From Nostoc sp. FACHB-892 (lineage in GTDB: Bacteria > Cyanobacteriota > Cyanobacteriia > Cyanobacteriales > Nostocaceae), in assembly GCF_014698795.1 (NCBI RefSeq), contig NZ_JACJTR010000024.1, positions 1-64,000 of the forward strand: a DNA stretch of 64,000 bases, written 5' to 3'. The position numbers were made by a program, and so were the translations under genes. The notes beneath the pieces are model-generated. The model saw only the letters and a program-made list of their open reading frames with translations, did not search any database and was not told where the DNA came from. Every line of letters starts with the position of its first letter. Position 1 is the first letter of the stretch. This document shows, piece by piece, positions 1 to 10,067 of the stretch.

Positions 1-22
1 TGTTAATACGGGTGCCTAAATT

Positions 23-1228
23 CTACTTGATGACAAAGTTAGACGGGTCTTGATCTCGTCGATGCTGAGTGGGAATGGGGGCTGGCTGCCCATCACCCGC
101 AAGGGCTGCGGTTTTTTCCAGGGATTCTCTCAATCGCTTGGCTGCGTAGATAGACATATCTCGTGGTACATTAATGCGATCGCGCAAATATCGCAGAGCG
201 ACATCAGAACCCGATGGAGGTACACAGTCTTCACCTGTCATCATGTGTGTTAAAGTACAACGTAGGGCTTGATCAAACAATTTCTCATCTAAGGGGTTGA
301 CTCGGATAATGTTGATGCGGTGCTTGATAGTTCGTTGAAGAGCTTCCATGCGGGAGTTTTCGGGTTCTGGATAAGTAACATCCGGTAGCCCGAACCAGGG
401 GCCGTTATCCACCCGCGCTTTATTGAGAAGCATCTGGGGTTCGCCGTTTTCCCAACAGCCCCCCATTTGAGGCGGCAAATCATGTACGTGGGTGTGAAAG
501 TCACTCTGGGTTCCGCAGTAGGTCGGTCGGCTTTCCATTGCCGCAAACCATGCACTCAAGCGGGGGTTTTCCGAACGCAGGGAATAGCCCTTGTAGTAGT
601 AAAGGCTTGCATTCATCCGTTCGAGATATGGCGTAAAAATGACATCGACGATGCCAAAGCTATCTAGAAAGTAAGGGCTTGGGGTGTTACCCAGAGCCTC
701 CTCGACCCTAGCCACCACTCCAATAAATTGTTCTTGGTTGCGTTGTTCTTGTTGAGAGGAACCGGCTTTAGAGCACAGCCAAACGCACCAGGCTCTAAAT
801 AAAAGTCGTTCTAATTGACGCAGAGTTAGCACCGTGGGGTCTTCCATGCCTTGGTTCAATGGAGCAAAAACCCTTTCCAAAGCGATCAAAATGTCATCGC
901 TTTCCTTAATAATCCGTCCATCTAGCTCGATCGCAGGGAGCATTCCTGATGGTACCTTACGTTTGTACCAACTTTCTTTCTCCCCATAGCAGAACATTGT
1001 TACTTTTTCGATTCGATAGGGGATCTGTTTTTCCTCTAGCCATAACCAAACTTTTTGACAGTAAGGACACCAGGCGTGGTTATCACGGTACAGCGTTACC
1101 CGCACATCAGATTCCGGCTGACCAAACAAGCGCAACCTGGCTCTAGCGTTGGTAAAACCATTAACGGTATCTATTTGATAATCCGTGAGGGTTTCTAGTT
1201 CTTCCCAGCTTAAGGATGCGGTAGTCAT
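23..1228 (-). CDS. Glutathione S-transferase family protein
   Basis: This is a soluble thiol transferase of the glutathione S-transferase superfamily; its substrate is unknown. An N-terminal thioredoxin-fold domain (about residues 40-120) carries a redox CPYC motif and a cis-proline segment ([13 protein letters not shown]). An all-helical C-terminal domain follows. At about 400 residues it is much longer than a classical 200-residue GST and has an extra C-terminal region, as some cyanobacterial members do. I chose the ATG at 1228 (MTTASLSW); an in-frame TTG seven codons upstream is a weaker alternative. It lies downstream of, and on the same strand as, the glutamine-synthetase-like gene, separated by a hairpin, so it probably has its own promoter. 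Family is confident, physiological role is not. Confidence 0.85.
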   Translation of the reverse strand: MTTASLSWEELETLTDYQIDTVNGFTNARARLRLFGQPESDVRVTLYRDNHAWCPYCQKVWLWLEEKQIPYRIEKVTMFCYGEKESWYKRKVPSGMLPAIELDGRIIKESDDILIALERVFAPLNQGMEDPTVLTLRQLERLLFRAWCVWLCSKAGSSQQEQRNQEQFIGVVARVEEALGNTPSPYFLDSFGIVDVIFTPYLERMNASLYYYKGYSLRSENPRLSAWFAAMESRPTYCGTQSDFHTHVHDLPPQMGGCWENGEPQMLLNKARVDNGPWFGLPDVTYPEPENSRMEALQRTIKHRINIIRVNPLDEKLFDQALRCTLTHMMTGEDCVPPSGSDVALRYLRDRINVPRDMSIYAAKRLRESLEKTAALAGDGQPAPIPTQHRRDQDPSNFVIK

Positions 1229-1416
1229 AGGGGGAGTTGCGTAGGGCAATGCTTAGGACAACTCTATACTCTACAATATTTTCAGTTACACCAAGGCATA
1301 ATTTTACCGATAGGTTCGCCCATTTGGAAAACATATTGGACAAATAGCAGCTAACGACATCGCGGTAAATGCCTAACATACAAAGATTTGAGCCATTTAG
1401 CAACTCACCAATAAAA

Positions 1417-1460
1417 TGCAATCGCGCTGTTCACTCATACAACAGCGAGATGCGATTGCA
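1417..1460 (-). terminator. Hairpin between GS-like and GST genes
   Basis: TGCAATCGC-GCTGTT (1417-1431) pairs with AACAGC-(GAGAT)-GCGATTGCA (1441-1460), giving a long bulged stem. On the minus strand it is followed by CATTTTATT. It lies just past the stop codon of the glutamine-synthetase-like gene, so a terminator is the natural reading. The U-tract is short. Confidence 0.5.
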
Positions 1461-1487
1461 GCGCGACATTCCCAAGAATTATTTACT

Positions 1488-2978
1488 TCAAAATAATTCA
1501 AAATATTCTCTTTGCTCCCAGTTAGTCACCTGTAATAAATAGTTTTCTGGTTGCTGATCGGCGACGGACTGCAAAAAGCGATTAATTTCACTTTCTTTCA
1601 TCTTAATGATGAAGTTTATGAACTGCTGCCCCATTTTTTGAGAAAAAAGTTCGCTTTGGCTTAAATATAAAATCGCCTCTGGCAAACTTTTGGGTAAGGT
1701 CGGACTTTCTGTAGCGTAAGGTGACTCTGTTGGGGAACCAGGGTCAACTTTATGATCTACACCATCTAACCCAGAAATCAATTGCGATGCCATGTAGAGA
1801 TAGGGATTGGCTGCTGGTTCTCCAACTCGGTTTTCAATGTGGGTAGTGGGGTCATCATAACCGCCTTGTAATCTAATCATTGCTCCTCGGTTTTCTAATC
1901 CCCATCCGGCATGGTCAGGAGCTAGGGAATAAGGCCTAAATCTTTTGTAGCCGTTAATTGTCGGGGTTGTGAACACAGAAGCAGGATTGGCGTGTTTAAG
2001 AAGACCACCAACGAAGTGTTTACCTAAATCTGACATCAAAATTTTAGAGTTTCCAGACATGAAAGCGTTCTCGCCTGTGGTTCGGTCTACAAGGGATTGG
2101 TGCAAATGCCAGCCATTAGAAGAAGAACCTTGCAGCCCTGGACGACACATAAATGATGCGATGTAACCTTGTTGACGGCAGATTTGCTTGGTCGCCATTC
2201 GGAATATCATCATCGTGTCCGCAGCAAGCAACGCCGGAATTGGGTCAAAGGTAAATTCAAATTGACCGACACCTCCTTCGTTTTCTACACTCCTTAAAGG
2301 CAATCCCATTTCAACTAAGTTTTCTGCTAGAACGCCCAACAGGTCGTGAATCTCTGGATTGTGGGATTCTAAAAGGTATTGGAAGCTATGCTCTACAGCG
2401 CTAACTAATGCCGGTTCACCTGGTTTTCCAGAAGTCCCAACATCAGCCATCGCTAACATCGGATCTAACAGCTTTGCCAGATACCACTCAACTTCTAAGC
2501 CGACAATATGCTCCAACCCTCTTTGATGTAACTCTACCAATGATTGCCGCAAAATACTGCGACTGGAAAAGGGCATTACCTGACCATTCTGAAAGTACTC
2601 GTCACAAAGGATAAAGCCTGTGCGTTTTGCCCAAGGCACAATTTTGAACGTATCAGGGTCAGGAACAGCCACAAGATTTGGCGCACCTGTCATCTGAGAC
2701 ATATCTAAGCTACCGCCCGGAACGAAGGGGTTAAATACTATTGCACCACCAGTATCAAACAGGAATGTCCCTGTACTGATTTGCATACCGTTTTCTAAGG
2801 TGCTTAAAAATGCCTGGGGTAAGAGCGATTTACTGCGAACAATGCCATGCTGATCTGCCCAAGCGGTACGAATTAACAATAGATCCCGTTCTTTGACAAC
2901 AGCTTTGATATTTTCAGATGCTTCTTTTTGAATTTCTGTCCACAGGTGATGACGCTCAATAAATCCAAGTCTTTTCAT
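1488..2978 (-). CDS. Glutamine synthetase-like ATP-dependent ligase
   Basis: This belongs to the glutamine synthetase superfamily (ATP-dependent ligation of an amine to a gamma-carboxylate). It is more like the type I-related GS-like / gamma-glutamyl-polyamine branch than canonical GlnA. Supporting features are the metal-binding GLEVEWY segment in the position of the canonical E-x-E, the ENEGGVGQFEF segment, the NGWHLHQSL histidine loop (canonical NGSGMHxHQS), and an ENR-x-G-EPAANPYLYMA C-terminal block. The conserved GSGMH is altered to GWHLH, which suggests a substrate other than ammonia. At 496 residues it is a normal family length. No GTA-N8-TAC NtcA site is visible upstream, unlike a typical cyanobacterial glnA. 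The substrate cannot be named from sequence. Confidence 0.85.
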   Translation of the reverse strand: MKRLGFIERHHLWTEIQKEASENIKAVVKERDLLLIRTAWADQHGIVRSKSLLPQAFLSTLENGMQISTGTFLFDTGGAIVFNPFVPGGSLDMSQMTGAPNLVAVPDPDTFKIVPWAKRTGFILCDEYFQNGQVMPFSSRSILRQSLVELHQRGLEHIVGLEVEWYLAKLLDPMLAMADVGTSGKPGEPALVSAVEHSFQYLLESHNPEIHDLLGVLAENLVEMGLPLRSVENEGGVGQFEFTFDPIPALLAADTMMIFRMATKQICRQQGYIASFMCRPGLQGSSSNGWHLHQSLVDRTTGENAFMSGNSKILMSDLGKHFVGGLLKHANPASVFTTPTINGYKRFRPYSLAPDHAGWGLENRGAMIRLQGGYDDPTTHIENRVGEPAANPYLYMASQLISGLDGVDHKVDPGSPTESPYATESPTLPKSLPEAILYLSQSELFSQKMGQQFINFIIKMKESEINRFLQSVADQQPENYLLQVTNWEQREYFELF

Positions 2979-3112
2979 TTAGATTGCCTAATCATATTCA
3001 ACTGTCTGTGCGGTTAGTTTGAAATTAGCAGATCAGGCGCTTCCATTTTTGGTGATAACCGCGAATAGTTTATGCTTCACTTTTAATATCCGAGTTTTTT
3101 ATTAAAAATGAT

Positions 3113-3161
3113 CAAGAAAGGCAGAGGGCAGTATTCCTTGCATAGATAGCTGCCTTTCTTG
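3113..3161 (-). terminator. Terminator of the SNF2 helicase gene
   Basis: A perfect 12-bp inverted repeat, CAAGAAAGGCAG (3113-3124) and CTGCCTTTCTTG (3150-3161), has a 25-base loop. It starts 14 bases past the SNF2 stop. On the minus strand the stem is followed by an AT-rich stretch with T5, fitting a factor-independent terminator. Confidence 0.6.
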
Positions 3162-3175
3162 CTAAGGACAGCAGC

Positions 3176-6100
3176 TTAACCTTCACTAATCAATTGTAAT
3201 AAGACTTCCGTTGAAATCTTGCCACTGATATCAGCACCTTCCAATAAGCTGTCTGCCAAGTCTCGCTTGTGCTGATGCAATTGCACAATCTTTTCTTCTA
3301 TAGTATCCTTTGCTACTAGACGATAAATGGTAACAGGGCGTTGTTGCCCAATGCGATGGGCGCGGTCTGAGGCTTGGTCTTCCACTGCGGGATTCCACCA
3401 AGGATCTGTATGAATCACATAATCAGCAGCAGTTAGATTCAGTCCTGTACCGCCTGCCTTGAGACTAATCAGAAATACATCTCCTGAACCAGCTTGAAAT
3501 GCATCCACCCGTTTTTTCCGCTCTGCCACTGAAGTACTGCCATCTAAATATTGATAATTAATACCTTGCTGCTCCAAATAATCTCTAATAATGTGCAAAT
3601 GGTCAACAAACTGACTAAACACCAACGCCTTATGACGATTTTCCAGCAGTTCACCCAGCACCTCACCAAAAAGTTGCAACTTAGAACTGGGTAATTTAGT
3701 ATCAGGCATAACCAAACTAGGATTACAGCAAGCGCGACGCAGTTTCATAATCTCAGCCAAAACTTGCAAATGTTTCTTTCCTGCTTCGGCATCAGTTTCG
3801 GTAAGTTTAGATATGGCCTGACGGCGCAACGCTTCATAGAATGCCTTTTCCTCTCGACTTAACTCTACATGCAACAGAATTTCGGTACGAGATGGCAACT
3901 CTTCTAATACTTGATTTTTTGTCCGCCGCAACAGAAATGGTTGAATCAGTTTTTTGAGTTTATTACGTGCAAGTTTATCCTGATATTTTTCAATGGGGGT
4001 AGCAAAGCGTTGATTGAAGCTTTCAAAAGAACCCAATAACCCAGGATTAATAAAGCGGAATAAATTCCATAACTCACCCAGGTGATTTTCAATCGGAGTC
4101 CCAGTAGTCAGCAACTTAAAATTAGATTTTAGGTTCATGGCTGCCTGAGAACGTTTAGTGGTCATATTTTTAATCGCCTGCGCTTCATCCAGAACAATTG
4201 TTTGCCACTGTACACCAGAAAGCATTTGCGCTACTTCTTCTTGCTGTAATAAGCCATAACTACATACCAACATATCCAATGGTTGTAACCCATCTAATAA
4301 TTTTTGGCGGTTGGCACCAGAAAATTGAATAATATTCAGAGTTGGGGCAAACTTCTGCGCTTCACTCACCCAATTCATGCACACGGAAGTCGGCGCAATT
4401 ATTAGGGTTGGCCCTTCATGGGCGTTTCTGAGGATGACAGCTAATGCCTGCAAGGTCTTACCGAGTCCCATTTGGTCTGCTAAACAAGCGCCCACACCCC
4501 AATGTGCCAGACGCGCTAGCCAACAAAAACCCTCCATTTGGTAGTCACGTAGTTCTGCTTGCAGCGTAGATGGCAGTTCCGGCTGGAGGTTTTTTACCTC
4601 CTGGAGACGCTCTCTATGTGTTTTCCAGTGTTTATCTGCTTTTACCTTACCTACCTGATCGACAAAATCCTCTAACCCTAATGTTGCCAAGGGGTGAAAA
4701 CGAATACCTTTACTATGCTTTTCCGAAAATATCCGCAATTCGTCGAGGCGTTTCCGAAAAGCTTGAGTTAAAGCCAAAAATTGACCATCACCAAGGGGGA
4801 TAAATCGGCTGGGGGTTTTTTCCAATAGTTCTAGTAGTTGCTGCATATCTAGCACGAGGTCGTTATTCAATTTCAACTCCCCAGTTGCTGCGAACCAGTC
4901 TTGCTGACGTTGAATTGATAAATTAAAGTCTTTCAAATCGGCATTGTGGCTAACACGCAGTTTTTCTCCTTGTGGCCATTCTATGACTACGTTATTTCCC
5001 AGCGTTTGCAGTTCTAGCAGCAATTCTAAACAGTCCTCTGGGTCAGCTATAACCCATTCACCATCTTGTTCTTCAGTTCGCGTCAAGGTAGGACAGGCTT
5101 TTATGGCAGCTTTAGCAAGCTGTTTCTCTTGGGGTAGATTTCGTCTAGTTTGCAGACGTTTCCCGTCAATCTCGGCAATTACAGTTTCACCACCTGTACC
5201 AGGACGGTAGTAGGGGCCACCTTGGGCAAAGGGGCGCGACAAAAGCGCGACTTTCAAGCCGGTATTGGCAGGTAAAAGGTGAATATGGGGTAGAGTCTGG
5301 GCAGGTACTTCTTCTGTACCTTCGAGTCCGCCACCAATATCAGAATGTACGGTAACGATGCCAGAGACGGCATTAATTGCTGCCAAAACTTGCTTCTCGG
5401 CGAAGGCAGGTACATTTAATTTGTTATCTTTACCAATAATCTCCGCAATGCGTCTGTGTTCGGTAGTAATTTCAATGACTTTGATCCGAGTTGGAGTTTC
5501 TTTAATATGCAGAATATTTTGTGATTCTGGTAATTTGGGAGAAAATTCTAAGGTGAGACGATCTTGTTTCCCTCTTTTAACCAGTAGTTCTGGTTCTCCT
5601 TTGACAATTTCTACACGGATAGTGGGTGTATCTTCCCAAAAAACCAACGGGTGTCCAATTAAAGCAGAGATAGCTTTTTCACCGAAGGTATAATCAACTT
5701 TGCCGTAATAGCCATCACTATATGCTTCAATACAACTACATACCCGCATATCCTGGGGGGTGATGTAATCAAACTCAGATAATGCACTGCTTAGACGCTT
5801 AAGGGCTATGGGGCGACCTTTACTCCATTCTCCTTTGGCATTAACTTTTTGTTCTCGTGGTTGCAAGACACATCTGCTGGGATAGAAGGTTATGAACCAT
5901 GCTAAACGCAGCTCCGATTCTGGTTTTAGGGATGTTTGTGGTCTTGATTGGAGATTTGCCAAGGCATTGAGGCACATTTCCCAAGCTTCTTGGGGTCGAA
6001 TTAAGTCTACGATGGTTTGAATATTGCTATCTTCTCGCAGTGCGGGAGCAAGTTGATTATAGTTACTACTAGGTTTTAGCCGGGATAGAAGTTCTGCACT

Positions 6101-7387
6101 TTCCATTGCCAACCAGTGATAACCAGAGGCAAGCGAGCGCCGATATAGTGGTTCTAGTAAATTAGGTAAGCGTTTTTTAGCACTTTCTGCATCCATCCAG
6201 TAAAGGCATAGTGAACAAAACAATGTTTGTAAGCTATTTTCTTCTTCTACGGAAGAAATATGACCGCTGACTACAAATTGTTTTTGGGTAATATCACCAA
6301 GGTGAACTTGCAGTACCATGTTCAGTCTGCCATAAGTGAACCTGAGCCAATGATCCCCTTGACGGGACATCAAACTGCTATATTCCTCTGCTTCTTTGAG
6401 GCGTTGCACTGAACCATCTTTTAACAATGCGAGGATAAAAAATAAACCCCCTATTGTATTGAAATATATTTGCCGTTTGCCTGTAGCCTTTTTGATCGCT
6501 TTCAGGGCATCTGTATAATATTTTATCGCTTGTTCATTTTCATCTCGCAGAAAACTTAACCAACCCCAAAAGATAGCAGCGTTATTTTGATATTCATTTG
6601 ATACACGCTCCAGACTTTCTTGTGCTTCTTGGGTACAACCTTGTAACAACAGTTGTTCTGTCAAAATTAGATGTAGATAATCTGAGCAATTTTTTCCACT
6701 GTTAGAGCATTCTTCTTCTAGCAGCGTCAACGTATCTTCAGAAGCAGATAATTTTAAGGCTGAATTGAAGAGGATACTTGATATGCCACTTTCATATAAT
6801 CCAAGTGGAAGGGTCTTAAACCAATCTGCATCAAATGGATTATTGTATATCTGTTCAAAAATATTTTCTATTACTATTTTTTCTTCGCTATCACTGTACT
6901 TCTGGTAATCTTCAATTTGCTGATTAATAAAACTAAGGTCTTGACGATAAATACCAATGCGGATTTCTCTGATGCACTGGCGCAGACTGGAGAATATCCG
7001 AGAATCTCTGTTCCAGTGAGTCCGTATTGGTAGCTTCTCCTCTACTGCTGTCACCAGGATTTCAAACTGTCCGGTTTGTACAGCATGACGAGTAGCAATC
7101 TCTGTAAGTAACGGATGACATTCAGCACCTTGCCTGTTCTCCTGTATTAACAAGCCTGCTTTTAACAATTTATCAATTTGGGGGCTAAGGGTTTTAGTAC
7201 CCCAAGGCTTATTGTTTTCATCTAAAGCGCCAGTTTTACTAATACAACTTACGAAGGAATTTTTGTCTATCGGTGCATAAATTACCGAAAATAACTGGAT
7301 AATTTTTTGTAATGAAGGGTGTAACTCGAAATATTTCTTTGTGAGTAGTGCTTGTTGGATTGTGGAATTAGGTTCAAAGATAGTCAT
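3176..7387 (-). CDS. SNF2-family DEAD/DEAH helicase-like ATPase
   Basis: This is a large Swi2/Snf2 double-stranded DNA translocase (1403 residues). The N-terminal 450 residues form a helical, TPR-like region with no motif I recognise. A beta-rich middle follows. The C-terminal 460 residues are the motor: motif I DQMGLGKT (about residues 971-978), motif II DEAQ (about 1066), motif III TGTPIENHLGELW, and a helicase C domain with GGTGLNLT and the motif VI block (QASDRAHRIGQ). Cyanobacterial SNF2 proteins of this type are commonly encoded beside a SWIM zinc-finger gene, and here the upstream remnant ends one base before this ATG. It is the only one of the two SNF2 genes in the window with a complete motor. 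Its likely role is nucleoprotein remodelling or repair. Confidence 0.9.
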   Translation of the reverse strand: MTIFEPNSTIQQALLTKKYFELHPSLQKIIQLFSVIYAPIDKNSFVSCISKTGALDENNKPWGTKTLSPQIDKLLKAGLLIQENRQGAECHPLLTEIATRHAVQTGQFEILVTAVEEKLPIRTHWNRDSRIFSSLRQCIREIRIGIYRQDLSFINQQIEDYQKYSDSEEKIVIENIFEQIYNNPFDADWFKTLPLGLYESGISSILFNSALKLSASEDTLTLLEEECSNSGKNCSDYLHLILTEQLLLQGCTQEAQESLERVSNEYQNNAAIFWGWLSFLRDENEQAIKYYTDALKAIKKATGKRQIYFNTIGGLFFILALLKDGSVQRLKEAEEYSSLMSRQGDHWLRFTYGRLNMVLQVHLGDITQKQFVVSGHISSVEEENSLQTLFCSLCLYWMDAESAKKRLPNLLEPLYRRSLASGYHWLAMESAELLSRLKPSSNYNQLAPALREDSNIQTIVDLIRPQEAWEMCLNALANLQSRPQTSLKPESELRLAWFITFYPSRCVLQPREQKVNAKGEWSKGRPIALKRLSSALSEFDYITPQDMRVCSCIEAYSDGYYGKVDYTFGEKAISALIGHPLVFWEDTPTIRVEIVKGEPELLVKRGKQDRLTLEFSPKLPESQNILHIKETPTRIKVIEITTEHRRIAEIIGKDNKLNVPAFAEKQVLAAINAVSGIVTVHSDIGGGLEGTEEVPAQTLPHIHLLPANTGLKVALLSRPFAQGGPYYRPGTGGETVIAEIDGKRLQTRRNLPQEKQLAKAAIKACPTLTRTEEQDGEWVIADPEDCLELLLELQTLGNNVVIEWPQGEKLRVSHNADLKDFNLSIQRQQDWFAATGELKLNNDLVLDMQQLLELLEKTPSRFIPLGDGQFLALTQAFRKRLDELRIFSEKHSKGIRFHPLATLGLEDFVDQVGKVKADKHWKTHRERLQEVKNLQPELPSTLQAELRDYQMEGFCWLARLAHWGVGACLADQMGLGKTLQALAVILRNAHEGPTLIIAPTSVCMNWVSEAQKFAPTLNIIQFSGANRQKLLDGLQPLDMLVCSYGLLQQEEVAQMLSGVQWQTIVLDEAQAIKNMTTKRSQAAMNLKSNFKLLTTGTPIENHLGELWNLFRFINPGLLGSFESFNQRFATPIEKYQDKLARNKLKKLIQPFLLRRTKNQVLEELPSRTEILLHVELSREEKAFYEALRRQAISKLTETDAEAGKKHLQVLAEIMKLRRACCNPSLVMPDTKLPSSKLQLFGEVLGELLENRHKALVFSQFVDHLHIIRDYLEQQGINYQYLDGSTSVAERKKRVDAFQAGSGDVFLISLKAGGTGLNLTAADYVIHTDPWWNPAVEDQASDRAHRIGQQRPVTIYRLVAKDTIEEKIVQLHQHKRDLADSLLEGADISGKISTEVLLQLISEG

Positions 7388-7388
7388 A

Positions 7389-7765
7389 TTATTTATTCAG
7401 TTCTTTAAATAATTCCATTAATTTACCTTTACGTCCATGAGCCGCTTCTAGTTGTGAGCGATAAGCAGACCATTCAGTTTTTTGTCCTAGTTGTAGATAC
7501 GCAGCTTTGACTTTTTTGAGCCAATTAACCGCAGCGTCATAACGGTCAGCTTTCCCTTGTTCCATAATTGGTTCTGCCCGTCTGCTTTGCGTTATCAATT
7601 ACCCAATCTGCACGATGGGAAACTGCTACATTCATGACTCGATGAACCAGTTTGGAATCATAGTAAGTATCTTTCTCTACTGTTTTTATTGCATCATCAA
7701 TTAATCCTTCATGGAGGAAAATATCGACTTGAGCTTCTCCTATTCCCCAATCTGGCTGATCGCTA
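7389..7765 (-). pseudogene. Decayed 3' end of a SWIM zinc-finger gene
   Basis: Only the C-terminal tail of a SWIM-type zinc-finger partner protein survives. Reading the minus strand from about 7760, one frame encodes PDWGIGEAQVDIF and continues to DWVIDNAKQ near 7585. The homologous sequence then continues in another frame as RRAEPIMEQG and ends ELFKELNK at 7389. A frameshift near 7585 and a stop upstream of 7750 break it, and no SWIM CxCxnCxH motif remains. A short open frame could start at a TTG at 7598, but it would make only a 69-residue tail. It lies directly upstream of the SNF2 gene, where an intact SWIM gene is expected. Confidence 0.7.
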
Positions 7766-8123
7766 TGCTATCTAAAATTGTTGAAGGTATGCTATCACAT
7801 CCTTGGGAACTTAAGATACACTCAGTACACCAAAAAGTTCTGCGATGCCTGTGGTGTTCTCGAAGAATCGCTCAAGCCCAGAAGCGACACTTTTTGTTGC
7901 TCCGTCAAAATTGGAGATGTCCACGCCTTAAGTGAGGCGTTCGGGAAAACTTGCCTTCATAAAAGTGCCATGCGATCGCTTGAGTAAGTTGCTGATGGCA
8001 AGATAAAGATGTAGCATTCTTCTTTAACCGAAAAAAATCGGCGGACTAATAGTCTTGTCGCCGAAGTCTTCAATGTTTTAATTGCTACTGTTTTGTCTGG
8101 TTATCGATTCAGATTTCTGACTC
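7766..8123. other. Gene-poor spacer, probably degenerate
   Basis: No convincing gene. A plus-strand open frame at 7778-7987 contains KKFCDACG and other cysteines but has no recognisable family, no good start signal and an internal HIP1 site at its end. It may be a relic of whatever rearrangement removed the 5' part of the SWIM gene. Confidence 0.4.
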
Positions 8124-8741
8124 TCAATCGATTGGAGCATTGGGACTTTGTACATCAATATCAGATGAAGCTAAATTAGGAATTTGCCAATTGAGTTGCT
8201 GGGCTTTGAGTACTTCAATCAGTGCAGTTGGAGCAATGAACTCAAGTTCTTGGGTGTTAGGATTAGTTTTAGCAACTAATTGAGTCCCATCTATAATTTT
8301 TAGAATTGCTGGCTCTCCGATTGGCAGTTTTAGCCCAGCAACTTTCGCATCATTTGGCAGGTAAATAGCGTCACAATCCCAGTCTTCATCTGTAGTTTCG
8401 CCATTACCGAGATAGTAAAGAGAGTTTAAAGTTGAGTTTTCAGGTTTCCGAGCATAGATAGCTAATGGTTTCCCCGTTTCATTGCGACATCTAGCCCAAT
8501 CTTCTGAAGTCTCCATAGTCTGTTTTTGCAATTCTAAAGCAGCGATTTTCTGCTGTAGCTCTTCTGTGGTATATCCCATTTGTTCTGGGTTTTTCCTAAC
8601 TTGAATCAGACTATTAAGTGTTTGAACAACTTTTGGATAGTCAGGGCTATCTTCAGAAATTCTATCTGCCCATGAAGGTTGAGCTAGCCCTATAGTGATC
8701 ACAAACAGCAAGACGATTAAAATAATTTTCCCAGGTTTCAT
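8124..8741 (-). CDS. Secreted or periplasmic protein of unknown function
   Basis: The N-terminus from the ATG at 8741 is a clear Sec signal: MKPGK, then about 17 hydrophobic residues, then a cleavage-like PSWA. An AAGAAG ribosome-binding site precedes this ATG; an in-frame ATG at 8768 would add nine residues. The mature part of about 180 residues has an early predicted coiled stretch (EELQQKIAALELQKQ), a middle with two cysteines (ARCRNE and WDCDA) that could form a disulfide, and no motif I recognise. It is a single gene flanked by spacers of 300 bases or more, so probably monocistronic. Function unknown; export is the firm inference. Confidence 0.7.
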   Translation of the reverse strand: MKPGKIILIVLLFVITIGLAQPSWADRISEDSPDYPKVVQTLNSLIQVRKNPEQMGYTTEELQQKIAALELQKQTMETSEDWARCRNETGKPLAIYARKPENSTLNSLYYLGNGETTDEDWDCDAIYLPNDAKVAGLKLPIGEPAILKIIDGTQLVAKTNPNTQELEFIAPTALIEVLKAQQLNWQIPNLASSDIDVQSPNAPID

Positions 8742-8768
8742 AAGTTTCTTCTTTTGTGAAAGCATCAT

Positions 8769-9069
8769 TTCTTGGTGAAAATTTGCTTTGAATGCGAAAA
8801 CCGTAGATACATCTTCAACATATTGCGACTAAATAATAAAATCAAATACTCTTAATTGTCAAAACCATAAATTAAAGTAATTATTTGACGAACTTAGCAA
8901 ACATAAGACATAGAATTTTCTCTTGACTCCCCCTGCAAAAAACAGTTTGCACCTCCTGAATGATTCCTAAACATTAGAGTTACTTTTTACCAGTTTGAGT
9001 TTGGTTAGGCGAATGAGCGCACTGCTTCACTCACTTTCGTGCGCTCACTCAAAACCTTGAGACAACAAA
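8769..9069. other. Intergenic spacer with a GC inverted repeat
   Basis: No gene seen. TGAGCGCAC (9014-9022) and GTGCGCTCA (9039-9047) form a perfect 9-bp inverted repeat with a 16-base loop, 20-odd bases beyond the stop of the minus-strand zinc-ribbon gene. It may act as that gene's terminator, though no T-tract follows. Confidence 0.4.
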
Positions 9070-9318
9070 TCATCCCGCTATGTCTTTACCACTCTTGTAA
9101 GTCATAGCTCTGGGTTTTCTCTTCTTGAGAGGGACTACTGATTTCTTAGGTGCTTGTGGTGGACGGCATGTTTCACAGTAGAGCGGTCGAACTCCAAAGG
9201 TTTCTCGTTGTGTGGGCTGTTCGCACTGCTTACATACGAAGTTAAAAACGCGGGTATGAATTTCCCGCTTATGTGCTCTGACGGTGTACTCTCGGACTTC
9301 AATAGTTTTGCTGGGCAT
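9070..9318 (-). CDS. Small zinc-ribbon-like protein
   Basis: An 82-residue basic protein with two CxxC knuckles (CKQC and CETC, about 25 residues apart), the pattern of a treble-clef or zinc-ribbon metal site. The rest is rich in lysine and arginine ([14 protein letters not shown]), suggesting nucleic-acid contact. The N-terminus ([20 protein letters not shown]) is compact and starts at an ATG. I do not recognise a named family. It stands alone, 86 bases downstream of the SufR-like gene on the same strand, and could be co-transcribed with it. Confidence 0.6.
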   Translation of the reverse strand: MPSKTIEVREYTVRAHKREIHTRVFNFVCKQCEQPTQRETFGVRPLYCETCRPPQAPKKSVVPLKKRKPRAMTYKSGKDIAG

Positions 9319-9403
9319 CGGCTAATAAAATGGCCTTACTTCTTAATAATAGAGAATTCAGAAGTCAGGAGTCAGAATTGAATTTTTTATTGTTCAGTTC
9401 TTT

Positions 9404-10045
9404 TTAAGCACTGATAACCAGGTATACACAACGTCTATCGCCTGCCAAAATGTGTTCAATTCGTTCAATGCTCACATCGTTACCTAAAACCGCTTGAAAG
9501 ATTTCTAACTCCATGCGACAAAGCCCGGTACAAGCAGTCGCCACCGTACAAATAGGGCAATGCTTTTCAGCAAGGAGAAAAGTGCCATCGGCTTGAGCCG
9601 TGACCTCTGCCATGTAGCCTTCCTCGGTTCGCCGCTCTGCTAACGCTTCTAGCTGCTGTTGAAGTGGAGCAAGCCGAGGCATGATCGCTCGATACGCTTG
9701 AATTTGTTCGCGAGTTCTAACTTCCAATAGCCGATCAAATCCCTCTTCACCAAATGCCTCTTTCATTGAATTAATCAGACACAATGTTAACTCAGCGTAG
9801 CGATCAGGGAAGAAATGATCAGCAGCAGGCGTTAACTCCCATAACTTGGCAGGCCGTCCCATCGGACGTGCTTCTTTCTGGTACGTCACCAATCCTTCTT
9901 TTTGCAAAGCGTAGATATGCTGCCGCACTGCCATTGCGGTGATGTTTAAGTGGGAGGCGAGCGTTTCCGCATCCGCTGCTCCTTCCTGTTTGAGATATTG
10001 GATGATCGCCCGTCGAGTCCGAACGCTGGTTGATTCTGCTTTCAT
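9404..10045 (-). CDS. SufR-like Fe-S cluster-sensing transcription regulator
   Basis: An N-terminal winged helix-turn-helix (about residues 8-60, with LASHLNITAMAVRQHIYALQ) is followed by a linker and a C-terminal cysteine-rich part. The cysteines (CPIC, ACTGLC and RRCVYLV) match the arrangement of SufR proteins, which bind a [4Fe-4S] cluster and repress suf and related genes in cyanobacteria. I chose the ATG at 10045 over a TTG three codons earlier. The gene is divergent from an SDR-led cluster rather than from sufBCDS, so it is a paralogue with a probable redox or oxidative-stress regulon. The shared spacer holds palindromes suited to autoregulation. Confidence 0.8.
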   Translation of the reverse strand: MKAESTSVRTRRAIIQYLKQEGAADAETLASHLNITAMAVRQHIYALQKEGLVTYQKEARPMGRPAKLWELTPAADHFFPDRYAELTLCLINSMKEAFGEEGFDRLLEVRTREQIQAYRAIMPRLAPLQQQLEALAERRTEEGYMAEVTAQADGTFLLAEKHCPICTVATACTGLCRMELEIFQAVLGNDVSIERIEHILAGDRRCVYLVISA

Positions 10046-10067
10046 ACTTAACAAATTAAAGAAAAAG

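Noticed and set aside
289-555. Open frames opposite or shifted against the GST gene and similar frames elsewhere
   Set aside because: They lie wholly within strongly supported genes, lack family features and have poor start signals; treated as shadows.
2979-3112. NtcA site for the glutamine-synthetase-like gene
   Set aside because: No GTA-N8-TAC with a suitably placed -10 element was found in the upstream spacer.
7778-7987. Zinc-ribbon end of a TnpB-type transposon protein (KKFCDACG)
   Set aside because: The second cysteine pair and following TnpB motifs are missing and there is no neighbouring transposon end.
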